This document shows positions 1 to 8,643 of a DNA stretch of 64,000 nt, piece by piece. The DNA lies in the NCBI GenBank assembly GCA_018780645.1, contig JADMJJ010000010.1, positions 106,753-170,752 on the forward strand, read 5' to 3'. Each line of letters begins with the position of its first letter. Position 1 is the first letter of the stretch. The stretch comes from Burkholderiaceae bacterium (lineage in GTDB: Bacteria; Pseudomonadota; Gammaproteobacteria; Burkholderiales; Burkholderiaceae_C). The notes below the pieces were generated by a model. It made no database searches. It was not told where the DNA came from and was given only the letters and a program-made list of their open reading frames with translations. The position numbers and the translations under genes are program-made.

Positions 1-865
1 CGGTGGCCACCAGGCTGATGTCCAGCTCGTGCGGGCGGGCATAGGCCAGCATCTGCGCGCCGGGGGTCAGAGCTGAAGCGCCGTGGGCGATGCGGTGCTC
101 GCCGACATGCAGTAGGCCGCCATCGGCTCGTCCCTCGAAACGGTTCACGGCGCCGAGGAAGCCGTAGACAAAGGGCGTGGCCGGATGCTCATAAACCTCG
201 TTGGGCGTGCCGACCTGCTCGACCTGGCCATGGTCCATCAGCACCACGCGGTCGGCCACTTCAAGCGCCTCTTCCTGGTCATGGGTGACGAAGAGGCTGG
301 TGATGTGCAGCTCGTCATGCAGGCGGCGCAGCCAGCGGCGCAGCGCCTTGCGCACCTTGGCGTCCAGCGCGCCGAAGGGCTCGTCCAGCAGCAGCACGCG
401 GGGCTCGACGGCCAGGGCCCGGGCCAGGGCGATACGTTGGCGCTGGCCGCCGGATAGCTGCGAGGGGAAGCGGTCGACCAGCCAGTCCAGCTGCACCAGT
501 TGCAGCAGCTCGTGGACTTTCTTCTTGATCACGGCGTCGCTGGGCCGCTGCGAGCGGGGCTTGACGCGCAGGCCGAAAGCGACGTTGTCGAACACGGTCA
601 TGTGGCGGAACAGCGCGTAGTGCTGGAACACGAAGCCGACCTGGCGCTCGCGCACATGGGTGTCGGAGGCATCTTCGCCATCGAGCAGCACCTGCCCCCG
701 GTCGGCCGTCTCCAGCCCGGCGATGATGCGCAGCAGCGTGGTCTTGCCGCAGCCCGAGGGCCCCAGGAGCGCGACCAGCTCGCCGCTGGGAAAGTCGAGG
801 CTGACGTCGCCCAGGGCGACGAAGTTGCCAAAGGACTTGTGGATGTTCTTGACCTGGATGCTCAT
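1..865 (-). CDS. cysA: Sulfate/thiosulfate ABC transporter ATP-binding protein CysA (C-terminus beyond window)
   Basis: This is the ATPase that powers sulfate import through the CysT/CysW channel at the inner membrane. The start codon lies at 863-865, and 288 codons are inside the window; the 3' end is cut off by the window edge. The translation carries a Walker A (GPSGCGKTT), an [15 protein letters not shown] signature and a Walker B ([11 protein letters not shown]), followed by the switch motif VTHDQEEA. The run [20 protein letters not shown] after it is typical of CysA and related ATPases. It is the last gene of cysT-cysW-cysA, separated from cysW by about 95 bases that hold an inverted repeat. 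Family call is firm; substrate follows from the neighbours. Confidence 0.95.
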   Translation of the reverse strand, partial: MSIQVKNIHKSFGNFVALGDVSLDFPSGELVALLGPSGCGKTTLLRIIAGLETADRGQVLLDGEDASDTHVRERQVGFVFQHYALFRHMTVFDNVAFGLRVKPRSQRPSDAVIKKKVHELLQLVQLDWLVDRFPSQLSGGQRQRIALARALAVEPRVLLLDEPFGALDAKVRKALRRWLRRLHDELHITSLFVTHDQEEALEVADRVVLMDHGQVEQVGTPNEVYEHPATPFVYGFLGAVNRFEGRADGGLLHVGEHRIAHGASALTPGAQMLAYARPHELDISLVAT

Positions 866-896
866 AGTGAACTCACTTCAAATGCTGATCGGAGCG

Positions 897-935
897 GCAA
901 GCCGCTTCGCCGGGCCGCCCCAAGAAGCGGCTTGC
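897..935. repeat. REP-like inverted repeat in the cysW-cysA gap
   Basis: Two perfect 12-base arms, GCAAGCCGCTTC at 897-908 and GAAGCGGCTTGC at 924-935, face each other across 15 bases. They are followed by a second small palindrome, CCCCCTCGGGGGG. There is no T-tract, so this is not a standard terminator. It lies inside the cys operon and could form an mRNA hairpin that sets the relative level of cysA, or be a dispersed repeat of the genome. I see no second copy in this window. Confidence 0.6.
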
Positions 936-960
936 ACCCCCTCGGGGGGTGGTCGTGTAC

Positions 961-1851
961 TCATGACCGGGGGTCCCTACTCGCCCGCCACTCGACAAAT
1001 TGCTTGAGAACCAGGGTCACCAAGGCCAGGATGGCCAGCAGTGACGCCACCGCGAACGCGGCCGCAAACTGGTACTCGTTGTAGAGAATCTCGACGTGCA
1101 GCGGCAGCGTGTTGGTCAGGCCGCGGATATGGCCCGACACCACCGACACGGCGCCAAATTCGCCCATCGCCCGCGCATTGCACAGGATCACGCCGTACAG
1201 CAGACCCCACTTCACATTCGGCAGGGTGACATGCCAGAAGATCTTCCAGCCGGACGCGCCGAGCACAGTGGCGGCCTCTTCCTCGTCGCGGCCCTGGGCC
1301 TCCATCAGCGGAATCAGCTCGCGGGCGACGAAGGGAAAGGTCACGAACACGGTGGCCAGCACGATGCCGGGCACGGCGAAGATGACCTTCAGGTCATGCT
1401 CCTGCAGCCAGGGGCCTATCCAGCCCTGGGCGCCGAACATCAGCACATAGATCAGGCCGGCGACCACCGGTGACACCGAGAACGGCAGGTCGATCAGGGT
1501 GATCAGCAGGTGCTTGCCACGGAAGTCGAACTTGGTGATGGCCCAGGCCGCCGACACGCCGAACACCAGGTTCAGCGGCACCGCGATGGCCGCAGCCAGC
1601 AGGGTCAGCTGGACGGCCGCCAAGGCATCGGGCTCGACCAGGGCCGCAAGATAGGTACCGAAGCCCTTGCGCAGCGCCTCGCTGAACACCGCCACCAGCG
1701 GCATCAGCAGGAACAGCGCGAAAAAGCTCAAGGAGATCGTCAATATCGTCCACTTGACCCAGGGCGCTTCGCGCGTTGCCGGGTTGGACTCATAACGTTG
1801 CGCGCCCCGTTTCAGGGCCGGAATGCCCAATGCTGCCGCCGCGCCCGCCAT
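961..1851 (-). CDS. cysW: Sulfate ABC transporter permease CysW
   Basis: One of the two membrane subunits of the sulfate/thiosulfate importer. The 296-residue protein has about six hydrophobic segments and the binding-protein-dependent permease (EAA-type) region near residues 190-225 ([20 protein letters not shown]) that docks on CysA. Family length is about 290. Its start overlaps the cysT stop by one base (TAATG at 1849-1853), so translation is probably coupled. The two permeases are similar to each other; I assign CysW by its position after cysT and its sequence style. Confidence 0.93.
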   Translation of the reverse strand: MAGAAAALGIPALKRGAQRYESNPATREAPWVKWTILTISLSFFALFLLMPLVAVFSEALRKGFGTYLAALVEPDALAAVQLTLLAAAIAVPLNLVFGVSAAWAITKFDFRGKHLLITLIDLPFSVSPVVAGLIYVLMFGAQGWIGPWLQEHDLKVIFAVPGIVLATVFVTFPFVARELIPLMEAQGRDEEEAATVLGASGWKIFWHVTLPNVKWGLLYGVILCNARAMGEFGAVSVVSGHIRGLTNTLPLHVEILYNEYQFAAAFAVASLLAILALVTLVLKQFVEWRASRDPRS

Positions 1852-2753
1852 TACCTGGCCCTCCCGGCGCCGTTCAGGCGCGAACTCCTGGCCTGCAGCC
1901 CGTTGATGATGAAGAGCAGCACGAAGGAGAACACCAGCATCAACGAGGCAATCGCCGTGGCGCCCTGGTAGTCGTACTGCTCCAACTTGGTGATGATCAT
2001 CAGCGGCGTGATCTCGGACACCATGGGCAGATTGCCGGCGATGAAGATCACCGAACCGTATTCGCCGACGGCGCGGGCAAAGGCCAGCGCGAAGCCGGTC
2101 AGCAGCGCTGGCAACAGCGTCGGCAGGATCACGTAGCGGAAGGTCTGCCAGCGGCGTGCGCCCAGCGAGGCGGCGGCCTCTTCGAGCTCGGTTTCGAGAT
2201 CTTCCAGCACCGGCTGGACCGAGCGCACGACGAAGGGCAGGCCGATGAAAGTCAGCGCGACCAGAATGCCCAGCGGCGTGAACGCCACCTTGATGCCCCG
2301 CGGCTCCAGCAGGCTGCCCAGCCAGCCGTTGCGGGCGTAGAGCGCCGTCAACGCAATGCCGGCCACAGCGGTGGGCAGGGCGAAGGGCAGATCGATCAGC
2401 GCATCCACCAGCTTCTTGCCCGGGAACTCATAGCGCACCAGGGACCAGGCCAGCATCAGCCCGAACACCGCGTTGATGGACGCGGCCAGCAGCGAGGCGC
2501 CGAAGCTCAGCTTGTAGGAGGCGACGACGCGTGGTGCGGTGACCACCTCCCAGAAGTGATCCCAGCCCATGCCGGCGGTTTTCAGGAACACGGCGCTGAG
2601 CGGAATCAGCACCAGCAGCGACAGATAGACCAGGGTGTAGCCCATGGTCAGACCAAAACCGGGCAGCACGCGGCGTGGCTTGCGGCGCTCGCCACGGGGC
2701 AGGCTGGCACCTGCCGGGGCAAATCCTTTCAATAATGCTGTGTTGCTGCTCAT
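1851..2753 (-). CDS. cysT: Sulfate ABC transporter permease CysT (CysU)
   Basis: First gene of the sulfate transporter operon and the second membrane subunit. The 300-residue protein has about six membrane segments and an EAA-type loop near residues 195-215 ([19 protein letters not shown]). It carries a short cytoplasmic N-terminal extension rich in basic residues before the first membrane segment. No binding-protein gene lies directly upstream; the likely partner Sbp is encoded at 38925-39938. A possible CysB-type control element lies 62 bases upstream of the start. Confidence 0.93.
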   Translation of the reverse strand: MSSNTALLKGFAPAGASLPRGERRKPRRVLPGFGLTMGYTLVYLSLLVLIPLSAVFLKTAGMGWDHFWEVVTAPRVVASYKLSFGASLLAASINAVFGLMLAWSLVRYEFPGKKLVDALIDLPFALPTAVAGIALTALYARNGWLGSLLEPRGIKVAFTPLGILVALTFIGLPFVVRSVQPVLEDLETELEEAAASLGARRWQTFRYVILPTLLPALLTGFALAFARAVGEYGSVIFIAGNLPMVSEITPLMIITKLEQYDYQGATAIASLMLVFSFVLLFIINGLQARSSRLNGAGRAR

Positions 2754-2814
2754 GCTCCGAGGCCGGCCATCAGGCCAAAAGGGTCAGGGAGCGGAGCTTA
2801 GGTGGCGGCCTTTA

Positions 2815-2870
2815 GATCAGGAACAACAGATTTCGTATTTCCTTATCCATGAATTGGATATATGAGATTC
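2815..2870 (-). promoter_or_regulatory. Putative CysB-type control region upstream of cysT
   Basis: AT-rich stretch between cysT and the small gene at 2944. On the minus strand it holds AAATCTGTTGTTCCTG at 2818-2833. A closely similar element, AAAGCTGTTTTTCTTG, lies upstream of sbp at 40007-40023 at almost the same distance from the start codon (62 versus 66 bases). Sulfate transport genes of this group are normally activated by the LysR-type regulator CysB. Assignment to CysB is inference; the shared motif is seen. Confidence 0.45.
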
Positions 2871-2881
2871 TGCTAAGCCGC

Positions 2882-2918
2882 GTCCAAAAACAAACAGGCC
2901 CACCGAAGTGGGCCTGTT
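2882..2918 (-). terminator. Rho-independent terminator of the small gene at 2944
   Basis: On the minus strand a perfect stem (AACAGGCCCAC paired with GTGGGCCTGTT, four-base loop) is followed by a T-rich run, TTTGTTTTT. It lies 26 bases after the stop codon of the 52-residue gene at 2944-3102, and so supports that gene as a transcribed unit ahead of cysT. Confidence 0.85.
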
Positions 2919-2943
2919 GACACGGGCTGGGGAGCCGATTTGG

Positions 2944-3102
2944 TCAGCGCTTGCGATCCATGCGGATGGCACGGGCGACGCTGCGCTGGTCGCCGCTGAT
3001 CTTGCCGCTGTCGAAGGGCTCGTACTTGCGGCCCTTCTCCAGTGTCCACTCCGCCGGTTGGCGCTTGGCGGGAACTTGATGCGTGTGCGGTGCGAGATTC
3101 AT
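2944..3102 (-). CDS. Small basic hypothetical protein (52 aa)
   Basis: The minus-strand frame from the ATG at 3102 encodes 52 residues, starting MNLAPHTHQVPAKRQPAEWT and ending in the basic run RAIRMDRKR. A GAAGG-type ribosome site precedes the start and a clear terminator follows the stop. Both support a real small gene although the frame is too short for most gene callers. No membrane segment or Cys pair is present. I do not recognise a domain. The charged tail could bind nucleic acid, but that is only a guess. Confidence 0.6.
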   Translation of the reverse strand: MNLAPHTHQVPAKRQPAEWTLEKGRKYEPFDSGKISGDQRSVARAIRMDRKR

Positions 3103-3504
3103 GATGACTTTTGCCTTCTTGACCGGTCCCCGGCTGCTGCCGCTTCGGACCTACCGTGGCAAAACGTCGCCTGAGAAACAGTGGTTGACACAGAGATGCA
3201 AGTTTTTGTGTCCACGCTGCATGTTTGTGCACTTTGCGCACTTGTTGACGAACGGCGAAAGGAAGTCATGAAGGCATGCACTAACTTTTATGGATATCAC
3301 AGCCAGTCGACACCTGGCAGTGCCGATCCGTTCAGAAAGCCGGGCTCAGCGAGCCACCCATGGTGCTCTTGAACAGCTTGTGACCTCGGGCGACTGGAAG
3401 ACACGCACCACCTTGGTGCGCACAAGGCCTGTAACCCTCGATCTCGGCAGTTGACTTGGCAGTACCGGCGAGAATTGCTGCTTCTGAAGAATGGGCTCAG
3501 CGAC
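3103..3504. other. Intergenic stretch without a supported gene
   Basis: About 400 bases between divergent genes. The part next to 3102 is relatively AT-rich and probably holds the promoter of the small minus-strand gene. A perfect 7-base inverted repeat (CGCACCA at 3404-3410 with TGGTGCG at 3414-3420) lies in the second half. Several short open frames occur here, but none has a convincing start or protein-like composition. Confidence 0.5.
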
Positions 3505-3876
3505 ATGACCGACAACGCGCTCGCCATCCACATCCGATCGCTGGAGTTGCAGCGCACCCAGGCGCTGGTGGCACGCGACATCGCGCTGGCCGCAACGCTG
3601 CATGCCGACGACTACCAACTGATCACCCCTGCGGGCAAGACCTTCACCAAAGCGGCGTACCTGAGCGCCATCGAGACCGGCGACTTGACCTACACGCGCT
3701 GGGAGGCGGGCGAGATGGCGGTGCGCGTGTCGCCGGCGATGGCCATCGTCCGCTACCCGGTGACCCTGGCCTTCCCATCGGGCAACACCGTCCACTGCTG
3801 GCACACCGACTCGTACGAGTTGCGCGATGGTCAGTGGCTAGCCGTGTGGTCGCAGGCCACGGCCATCAAGTCCTGA
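3505..3876 (+). CDS. SnoaL-like / DUF4440 (NTF2-fold) protein
   Basis: A 123-residue protein of the NTF2-like cone fold. The N-terminal helix and the run VARDIALAATLHADDYQLITPAGKTFTKAAYLSAIETG match the DUF4440 pattern, and it ends with the usual Trp-rich strand (LRDGQWLAVWSQAT). Members are small pocket proteins, some enzymatic, and the ligand cannot be predicted. I chose the ATG at 3505 over a TTG at 3451 in the same frame, because the TTG would add a basic leader unlike the family. The Nudix gene follows after 4 bases, so the two are probably co-transcribed. Confidence 0.75.
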   Translation: MTDNALAIHIRSLELQRTQALVARDIALAATLHADDYQLITPAGKTFTKAAYLSAIETGDLTYTRWEAGEMAVRVSPAMAIVRYPVTLAFPSGNTVHCWHTDSYELRDGQWLAVWSQATAIKS

Positions 3877-3880
3877 CCCC

Positions 3881-4417
3881 ATGCGCCAACAGATCCGCGA
3901 CGAGATTGCAGCCATCATTCCGCTGGATGATGTGGAGGCCGCGCACCGGGCCGATGCACTGGCCTGGGTCGATTCGGGCGCATCGCTGTGCCGCACGGGC
4001 AAGCCGGCGACGCCACCCAAACATCTGGTGGCGTACTTTGCCGTGATCGACGGGAGCGGCGTTCTGCTGGTCGACCACCGTAACGCCGAGCTCTGGCTGC
4101 CGACCGGCGGGCATGTCGAGCCGGGCGAGCATCCGCGCACGACGGTAGTGCGTGAGCTACTGGAGGAGCTGGGCTTTGCCGCGGCCCATGACATCAGTGC
4201 GCCGCTGATGATCACCTGCACCACCACAGTGGGCCAGACGGCGGGGCACACCGATGTGTCGCTCTGGTATGTGGTCCGCGCCGAGCGCGCCCAGCCCATC
4301 CGCTTCGACGAGGGCGAATTCAAGGCCGTGCGCTGGTTCGACTTCGAGGCCGTGCCGCATGAGCGCAGCGAGCCGCACTTGCGCCGATTCCTGGAGAAAC
4401 TGGTCGCCCACGACTGA
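3881..4417 (+). CDS. Nudix hydrolase
   Basis: Hydrolase of nucleoside-diphosphate-linked compounds. A perfect Nudix box (GX5EX7REUXEEXGU) spans residues 77-99, with Glu83, Arg91, Glu92, Glu95 and Glu96 in place to bind metal. Length (178) fits a single-domain enzyme with a short N-terminal helical lead. The substrate cannot be read from the sequence. It follows the SnoaL-like gene by 4 bases and is followed by the S9 peptidase after 38 bases. Confidence 0.9.
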   Translation: MRQQIRDEIAAIIPLDDVEAAHRADALAWVDSGASLCRTGKPATPPKHLVAYFAVIDGSGVLLVDHRNAELWLPTGGHVEPGEHPRTTVVRELLEELGFAAAHDISAPLMITCTTTVGQTAGHTDVSLWYVVRAERAQPIRFDEGEFKAVRWFDFEAVPHERSEPHLRRFLEKLVAHD

Positions 4418-4455
4418 GCAGGCGAAGCCGGCACGGCTCAGGTAACAATGTCCGC

Positions 4456-6495
4456 ATGACCAAGATCGCCGCCACCCCGCTTCCCCACACCCTCAGCGCC
4501 GACGATTTGTGGGCCTTTGACCGCTTAGGCCCGCTCGCGCTGGCGCCCGACGGCGAACGGGCGGTCTGCTCGGTCGCGCGCAGCTCGATGGAGAGCAACA
4601 CCTCGTCCAGCAGCCTGTGGTTGCTGCCCACGGCCAGGCGTGCGCCGCGCCGCCTGACCCACTGTGGCGACAAGGACGGCCAGCCCGCCTGGTCACCGAC
4701 GGGTGAGCACATCGGCTTTCTGGCGCGGCGCGAGCAAGAGGGCGCCAAGGATGAAACGCCTCAGCTCTATCTGATCGCACCCGATGGCGGCGAGGCACAA
4801 CGCAAGAGCGCCTTCGCACCGGGCATCGAGTCGTTCAAATGGTTGGCCGATGGCCGACGCATCGTGTTTGCCGCCTGGGTCTGGCCTGAATTGAAGGGCG
4901 CGGCTGCGCAGGCCAAGGCCTTCAAGACATTCAGCGAGCGCAAGGAAAGCGCCTACGCCACCAGCGAGGCCTTCTACCGCCACTGGGACCATAACGTGCC
5001 CATGGGCCGCGTGCTGCACCTGTTGCTGCTCGATACGGGCAGCGGTCGCATCACCGATCTGTTCGAGGGCACGGCGCTGGAGCTGCCGCGCGACGCCGCC
5101 GGCAACGAGGTCTACGACCCCAGCCCCGACGGCAAGCGCATCGCCTTCATCCACGACCCGGCGCCGACCCAGGTCCCGGGCAATCGCCTGGTGCTGGCCG
5201 AGATCGAAATCTCCAGTCGCCGCGTCCAGACGCTGGCCGATGACCCGGCCTGGGAGTTCGGTGCGCCGCGCTACCGGCCCGATGGCAAGGCTCTGGCCGT
5301 GATTGCTTCCAACGTGGGCAAGCGCCACACCGCCACAGGCCAGCTGGCCCTGGTCGAAGCCAAGGGCTGGCGCCTGCTCGGCGATGCGCAATGGGACCAC
5401 CATGTCGACGCCCCGCTGCGCTGGGCCACCGACGGCAGTGCGCTGTTCTTCACCGCCCAGTCGCGGGGCCGCTGCCATCTCTGGCGCCATCAGCTGGCGG
5501 ATGGCAGCTTCACCATTGAAGCGCAGGGCGGCTGGGTGCAGGCTTTCGACGTGGCCGGCGCCGTGATCGTCACCGCCAGCGACAGCGCCCTGCATCCGGT
5601 GCAGGTGCACGCGCGACGCCCAGACGTGGCACCGCTGCGGCTGGAGCGATTCAACAACGCGCTGCTGGCCCAGCGGCGGCTGGGCGAGGTGCGCGAGGCC
5701 AGGTTCACCGGCGCGCTGGGTGACAGCATCCAGATGTGGCTCACCTTCCCGCCCGGCTTCAAGGCGAAGAAGAAGCATGCGGTGATGCAGGTCATCCACG
5801 GCGGGCCCTTCGCCGCCGCCGGCGACACCTTCGGCTACCGCTGGAACCCCCATGTGCTGGCCTCGCGCGGCCATGTCGTGGCCCAGGTCAACTACCACGG
5901 CTCCAGCGGCTTCGGCTTTGCCTTCCGTGACAGCATCATGGGCCGCCAGGGCGAGCTGGAACTGCAGGACATCGAGACCGCCAGCGACTGGCTGCTGGCC
6001 CAGCCCTGGGCCGACCCGCAGCGCCTGAGCGCCACCGGTGGCAGCTATGGCGGCTTCCTGGTCGCCTGGATGAACGGCCATGTGCCGGCCGGCCGCTACC
6101 GCAGCTATGTCTGCCACGCCGGCGTGTTCGACCGCGTGGCCACCTTCAGCGCCGACTCCTACGTCGAGCGCCCGCGCGACCTCGGCGCCCGCTATTGGGA
6201 AGACATGCCCCGCGTGCTGGCGCAAAGCCCGCACAGCGCCGCCGCGCAGATGGACACGCCGACCCTGGTGATACACGGCGCGCTCGACTACCGCGTGCCC
6301 GACTGCAACGGCCTGGCCTACTACAACACCTTGAAGGCCCGCGGGGTCGATGCGCGGCTGCTGTGGTTCCCGGATGAGAACCACTGGGTGCTCAAGCCGC
6401 GCAACTCACGGCTCTGGTACCGCGAGTTCCTGGACTGGGTGGTGACACATGACGCCGCAACGAAGCGCACACGAGCGAAGCGCTCCAAAGCATAA
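4456..6495 (+). CDS. S9 family prolyl oligopeptidase / acylaminoacyl-peptidase-like enzyme
   Basis: Serine peptidase cutting short peptides, commonly after proline or at acylated N-termini. The first two thirds are a WD40-like beta-propeller (for example DGERAVCSVARS, SPDGKRIAFIHDP); the last third is an alpha/beta hydrolase. The catalytic triad is visible: Ser530 in GGSYGGF, Asp611 in HGALDYRVP and His643 in ENHW. Length (679) is normal. There is no signal peptide, so it is likely cytoplasmic. The C-terminal tail is very basic (KRTRAKRSKA). Confidence 0.92.
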   Translation: MTKIAATPLPHTLSADDLWAFDRLGPLALAPDGERAVCSVARSSMESNTSSSSLWLLPTARRAPRRLTHCGDKDGQPAWSPTGEHIGFLARREQEGAKDETPQLYLIAPDGGEAQRKSAFAPGIESFKWLADGRRIVFAAWVWPELKGAAAQAKAFKTFSERKESAYATSEAFYRHWDHNVPMGRVLHLLLLDTGSGRITDLFEGTALELPRDAAGNEVYDPSPDGKRIAFIHDPAPTQVPGNRLVLAEIEISSRRVQTLADDPAWEFGAPRYRPDGKALAVIASNVGKRHTATGQLALVEAKGWRLLGDAQWDHHVDAPLRWATDGSALFFTAQSRGRCHLWRHQLADGSFTIEAQGGWVQAFDVAGAVIVTASDSALHPVQVHARRPDVAPLRLERFNNALLAQRRLGEVREARFTGALGDSIQMWLTFPPGFKAKKKHAVMQVIHGGPFAAAGDTFGYRWNPHVLASRGHVVAQVNYHGSSGFGFAFRDSIMGRQGELELQDIETASDWLLAQPWADPQRLSATGGSYGGFLVAWMNGHVPAGRYRSYVCHAGVFDRVATFSADSYVERPRDLGARYWEDMPRVLAQSPHSAAAQMDTPTLVIHGALDYRVPDCNGLAYYNTLKARGVDARLLWFPDENHWVLKPRNSRLWYREFLDWVVTHDAATKRTRAKRSKA

Positions 6496-6502
6496 TTTCG
6501 TG

Positions 6503-6766
6503 ATGAGCACCGACATCCCCTCACCCGATTCGGCCGACGCCGATGATCTCGGCTTCGCCTTCCGCAGCCGCAAGGGCGGCGATGTGGAGGTGCTGCACCG
6601 GGGCCGGCTGGCCTCCACGCTACGCGGCGCGGATGCGATCGACTTTCTGACCGAGGTCGAGGCCGGCACCCATGCCGAAGGTCAGCAGCTGATGGCCCGG
6701 CTCACCGGCAACTACAAGCGCGGCAACGAGCGCAAGGCCAGCCAGCACCCGCGCAACCGCCGTTGA
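6503..6766 (+). CDS. Conserved hypothetical protein (87 aa)
   Basis: Small acidic-to-basic protein that starts 7 bases after the S9 peptidase. The central region (DDLGFAFRSRKGGDVEVLHRG, TLRGADAIDFLTEVEAG) reads as a compact alpha/beta fold, and the end (NYKRGNERKASQHPRNRR) is strongly basic. I do not recognise a domain. I use the ATG at 6503; a GTG directly before it at 6500 is an alternative. An RNA- or ribosome-associated role would fit the charge but is speculative. Confidence 0.7.
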   Translation: MSTDIPSPDSADADDLGFAFRSRKGGDVEVLHRGRLASTLRGADAIDFLTEVEAGTHAEGQQLMARLTGNYKRGNERKASQHPRNRR

Positions 6767-6784
6767 AACCCTCAGGGCCACGAT

Positions 6785-7162
6785 ATGCAAACAGCCAATC
6801 TCTCCGTCGTCGAAGTCAAGGCCTTTGTGCCGGCCAAGGACTCCGAGCGCTCCATGGCCTTCTATCAGGCGTTGGGCTTCACCCGCGCGTCGGCGGACGA
6901 CGGCATTGCCTACTTCCACCACGGCAACGCGAGCTTTCTGCTGCAGGACTTCTATGTGCGCGAGCATGCCGACAACTTCCTGATGCATCTGCTGGTGGAA
7001 GACGTCGAGGCCTGGCACGCGATGGCCAAGGCGGTGGCCCAGCAGTTCGAGGTTCGCATAGACGAGCCGGAGGAGCAGCCCTGGGCGATGCGCGACTTCG
7101 TCCTGTTCGACCCCAGCGGCGTGCTGTGGCGCATCGGGCAGAACCTGCCTGATGCGGCTTGA
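6785..7162 (+). CDS. VOC (glyoxalase/bleomycin-resistance fold) protein
   Basis: Single-domain protein of 125 residues. The start VVEVKAFVPAKDSERSMAFYQALGF is the usual first beta-alpha-beta unit of a VOC domain, and VLFDPSGVLWRIGQNL is the closing strand with the ligand or metal position. One VOC domain is about 120 residues, so it should work as a dimer. Substrate unknown. It lies in a run of small single-domain genes. Confidence 0.85.
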   Translation: MQTANLSVVEVKAFVPAKDSERSMAFYQALGFTRASADDGIAYFHHGNASFLLQDFYVREHADNFLMHLLVEDVEAWHAMAKAVAQQFEVRIDEPEEQPWAMRDFVLFDPSGVLWRIGQNLPDAA

Positions 7163-7172
7163 GGGCACGGAC

Positions 7173-7586
7173 ATGGCAACGTCCGGGGCAAGCCGCAAAC
7201 TGGGTGCAGCCGACAGCAGCGCGGCCGTCGATGCGTTGATGGCAACGCTGGAGCACCCGCACCTCGATGCGATAGCGGCCCTGCGCGAGATCGTCTGCGG
7301 CGCCGACGCCAGCATCGCCGAGGGCGTGAAGTGGAACGCGCCGAGCTTTCGCACCACCGAGTACTTCGCCACCACCCATTTGCGCGCCAAGACCGGCATC
7401 GCCCTGATCCTGCACCTGGGCGCCAAGGTACGTGACATACCCTCGGTCCCGGTCGATGACCCCCAGGGCCTGCTGAGCTGGCTGGCCAAGGACCGGGCCA
7501 TGATCGGCTTTGCCGGGATGGCCGAGCTGAGAGCCCAGGCACCGGCACTGCAGGCCTTGATACGGCGCTGGATCGCCTTTGTCTGA
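7173..7586 (+). CDS. DUF1801 domain protein
   Basis: A 137-residue protein with the DUF1801 (YdhG-like) pattern: an N-terminal helix pair, then IAEGVKWNAPSFRTTEYFATTHL, where the WNAPSF motif is diagnostic, and a C-terminal helix (LQALIRRWIAF). The fold resembles frataxin-type and phosphotransfer-like small proteins; function is unknown. I chose the ATG at 7173, preceded by GAGGG at 7161, over an in-frame ATG at 7152 that would overlap the VOC gene. Confidence 0.8.
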   Translation: MATSGASRKLGAADSSAAVDALMATLEHPHLDAIAALREIVCGADASIAEGVKWNAPSFRTTEYFATTHLRAKTGIALILHLGAKVRDIPSVPVDDPQGLLSWLAKDRAMIGFAGMAELRAQAPALQALIRRWIAFV

Positions 7587-7670
7587 ACCCGGCGGCTGTG
7601 CTTCAATCGACCGGGTGGTTCCCCCGGGGTGTCGTCGATGCCGAGGTTGCGGGGCCGCACAACGAAAGCC

Positions 7671-7898
7671 ATGCCCATGAACCCGATCCGACTGATTGCC
7701 ATCGCCCTGCTGATTGGCGGCACACTGGCCCTGGTCTATGGCGGCTTCAGCTACACCAAGGACACGACGGCCGTGAAGCTGGGCCCGATCGAGCTGACGG
7801 TGAAGGAGAAGGAGTCGGTCAACATCCCAATCTGGGCCGGTGTAGGCGCCATCGTGGCCGGCGGCCTGCTGCTGGCCTTCGGCGGCCGCAAGGGCTGA
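7671..7898 (+). CDS. Small membrane protein with two transmembrane segments
   Basis: A 75-residue protein with a first membrane helix (LIAIALLIGGTLALVYGGF), a short polar loop (about 30 residues, KDTTAVKLGPIELTVKEKE) and a second helix (IPIWAGVGAIVAGGLLLAF), ending GGRKG. The layout resembles DUF3185-type small membrane proteins, but I cannot fix the family. The ATG at 7677 is an alternative start. Its upstream gap has no terminator, so it may be read from the preceding genes. Confidence 0.7.
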   Translation: MPMNPIRLIAIALLIGGTLALVYGGFSYTKDTTAVKLGPIELTVKEKESVNIPIWAGVGAIVAGGLLLAFGGRKG

Positions 7899-7908
7899 GG
7901 CCCAGGTC

Positions 7909-8640
7909 GTGGATCTTGGGCTCAAGGGGCTGCGGGCCGTCGTCACAGGCGGCTCGGCGGGGATTGGCGCCGCCGTTGTGCGGACGCTGGCGGCCGAGGG
8001 CTGCGATGTGGCTTTCTGCGCCCGCACGCCGGCCCGCATTGATGCCGCCCTGACGGCGCTGCAGGGCCTGCCCGGCCGGGTGCAGGCCGAAGCCGTGGAC
8101 GTGACGGACACAGCGCAGTTCCAGGCCTGGCTGGCCAAGCTGGACGGCTTCGACATCTTTGTGGCCAACGTCAGCGCGCTGTCCGGTGACTGGGCCGCGG
8201 CGCTGGCGACCGATATCCGCGCCACCGTCGAGGCCACCGAGGCGGCCCTGACTTATCTGCAGCGCTCGCCCCATGGCGCGCTGACCTATATCGGCTCCAA
8301 GGCCGGGTCTCTCGCCGCGCCGAACTCGGCCGCCTACGGCGCGGCCAAGGCGGCGATGGCGCACTATATGAAGTCACTGTCGGCGCGGCTGTTGCCGGCG
8401 GTGCGCGTCAACACCGTCTCGCCCGGCGACACCCTGTTCGATGGCGGCCTGTGGGACCGCGTGCGCCGCGACGAGCCCGGGGTTTTTCAGAAGGTGCTGC
8501 AGCGCAACCCGATGCAGCGGCTGGCCACGGCCGAGGAGATTGCCCGCGTCGTCGCCTTCGTCTCCAGTCCGGCCGCCAGCTTTGTGGCCGGGGCCAACTG
8601 GTATGTCGACGGTGGGTCGATCCAACACGTGCAGATCTGA
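7909..8640 (+). CDS. SDR family oxidoreductase
   Basis: NAD(P)-dependent short-chain dehydrogenase of 243 residues. The cofactor motif TGGSAGIG is at residues 13-20 and the catalytic Tyr143 and Lys147 are in YGAAK. The usual NNAG motif is changed to VANVSA, a known variant in some SDRs. The end (FVAGANWYVDGGSIQ) is the common FabG-like C-terminus. Translation starts at GTG, 10 bases after the small membrane protein. The substrate is unknown. Confidence 0.9.
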   Translation: MDLGLKGLRAVVTGGSAGIGAAVVRTLAAEGCDVAFCARTPARIDAALTALQGLPGRVQAEAVDVTDTAQFQAWLAKLDGFDIFVANVSALSGDWAAALATDIRATVEATEAALTYLQRSPHGALTYIGSKAGSLAAPNSAAYGAAKAAMAHYMKSLSARLLPAVRVNTVSPGDTLFDGGLWDRVRRDEPGVFQKVLQRNPMQRLATAEEIARVVAFVSSPAASFVAGANWYVDGGSIQHVQI

Positions 8641-8643
8641 GCG

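Noticed and set aside
2873..3241. 122-codon open frame on the minus strand
   Set aside because: It covers the terminator and a different frame of the 52-residue gene. It has no ribosome site or conserved text.
4693..6384. 563-codon open frame on the minus strand
   Set aside because: It lies opposite the S9 peptidase, whose triad and propeller motifs are clear. The frame is a by-product of high GC codon use and has no family features.
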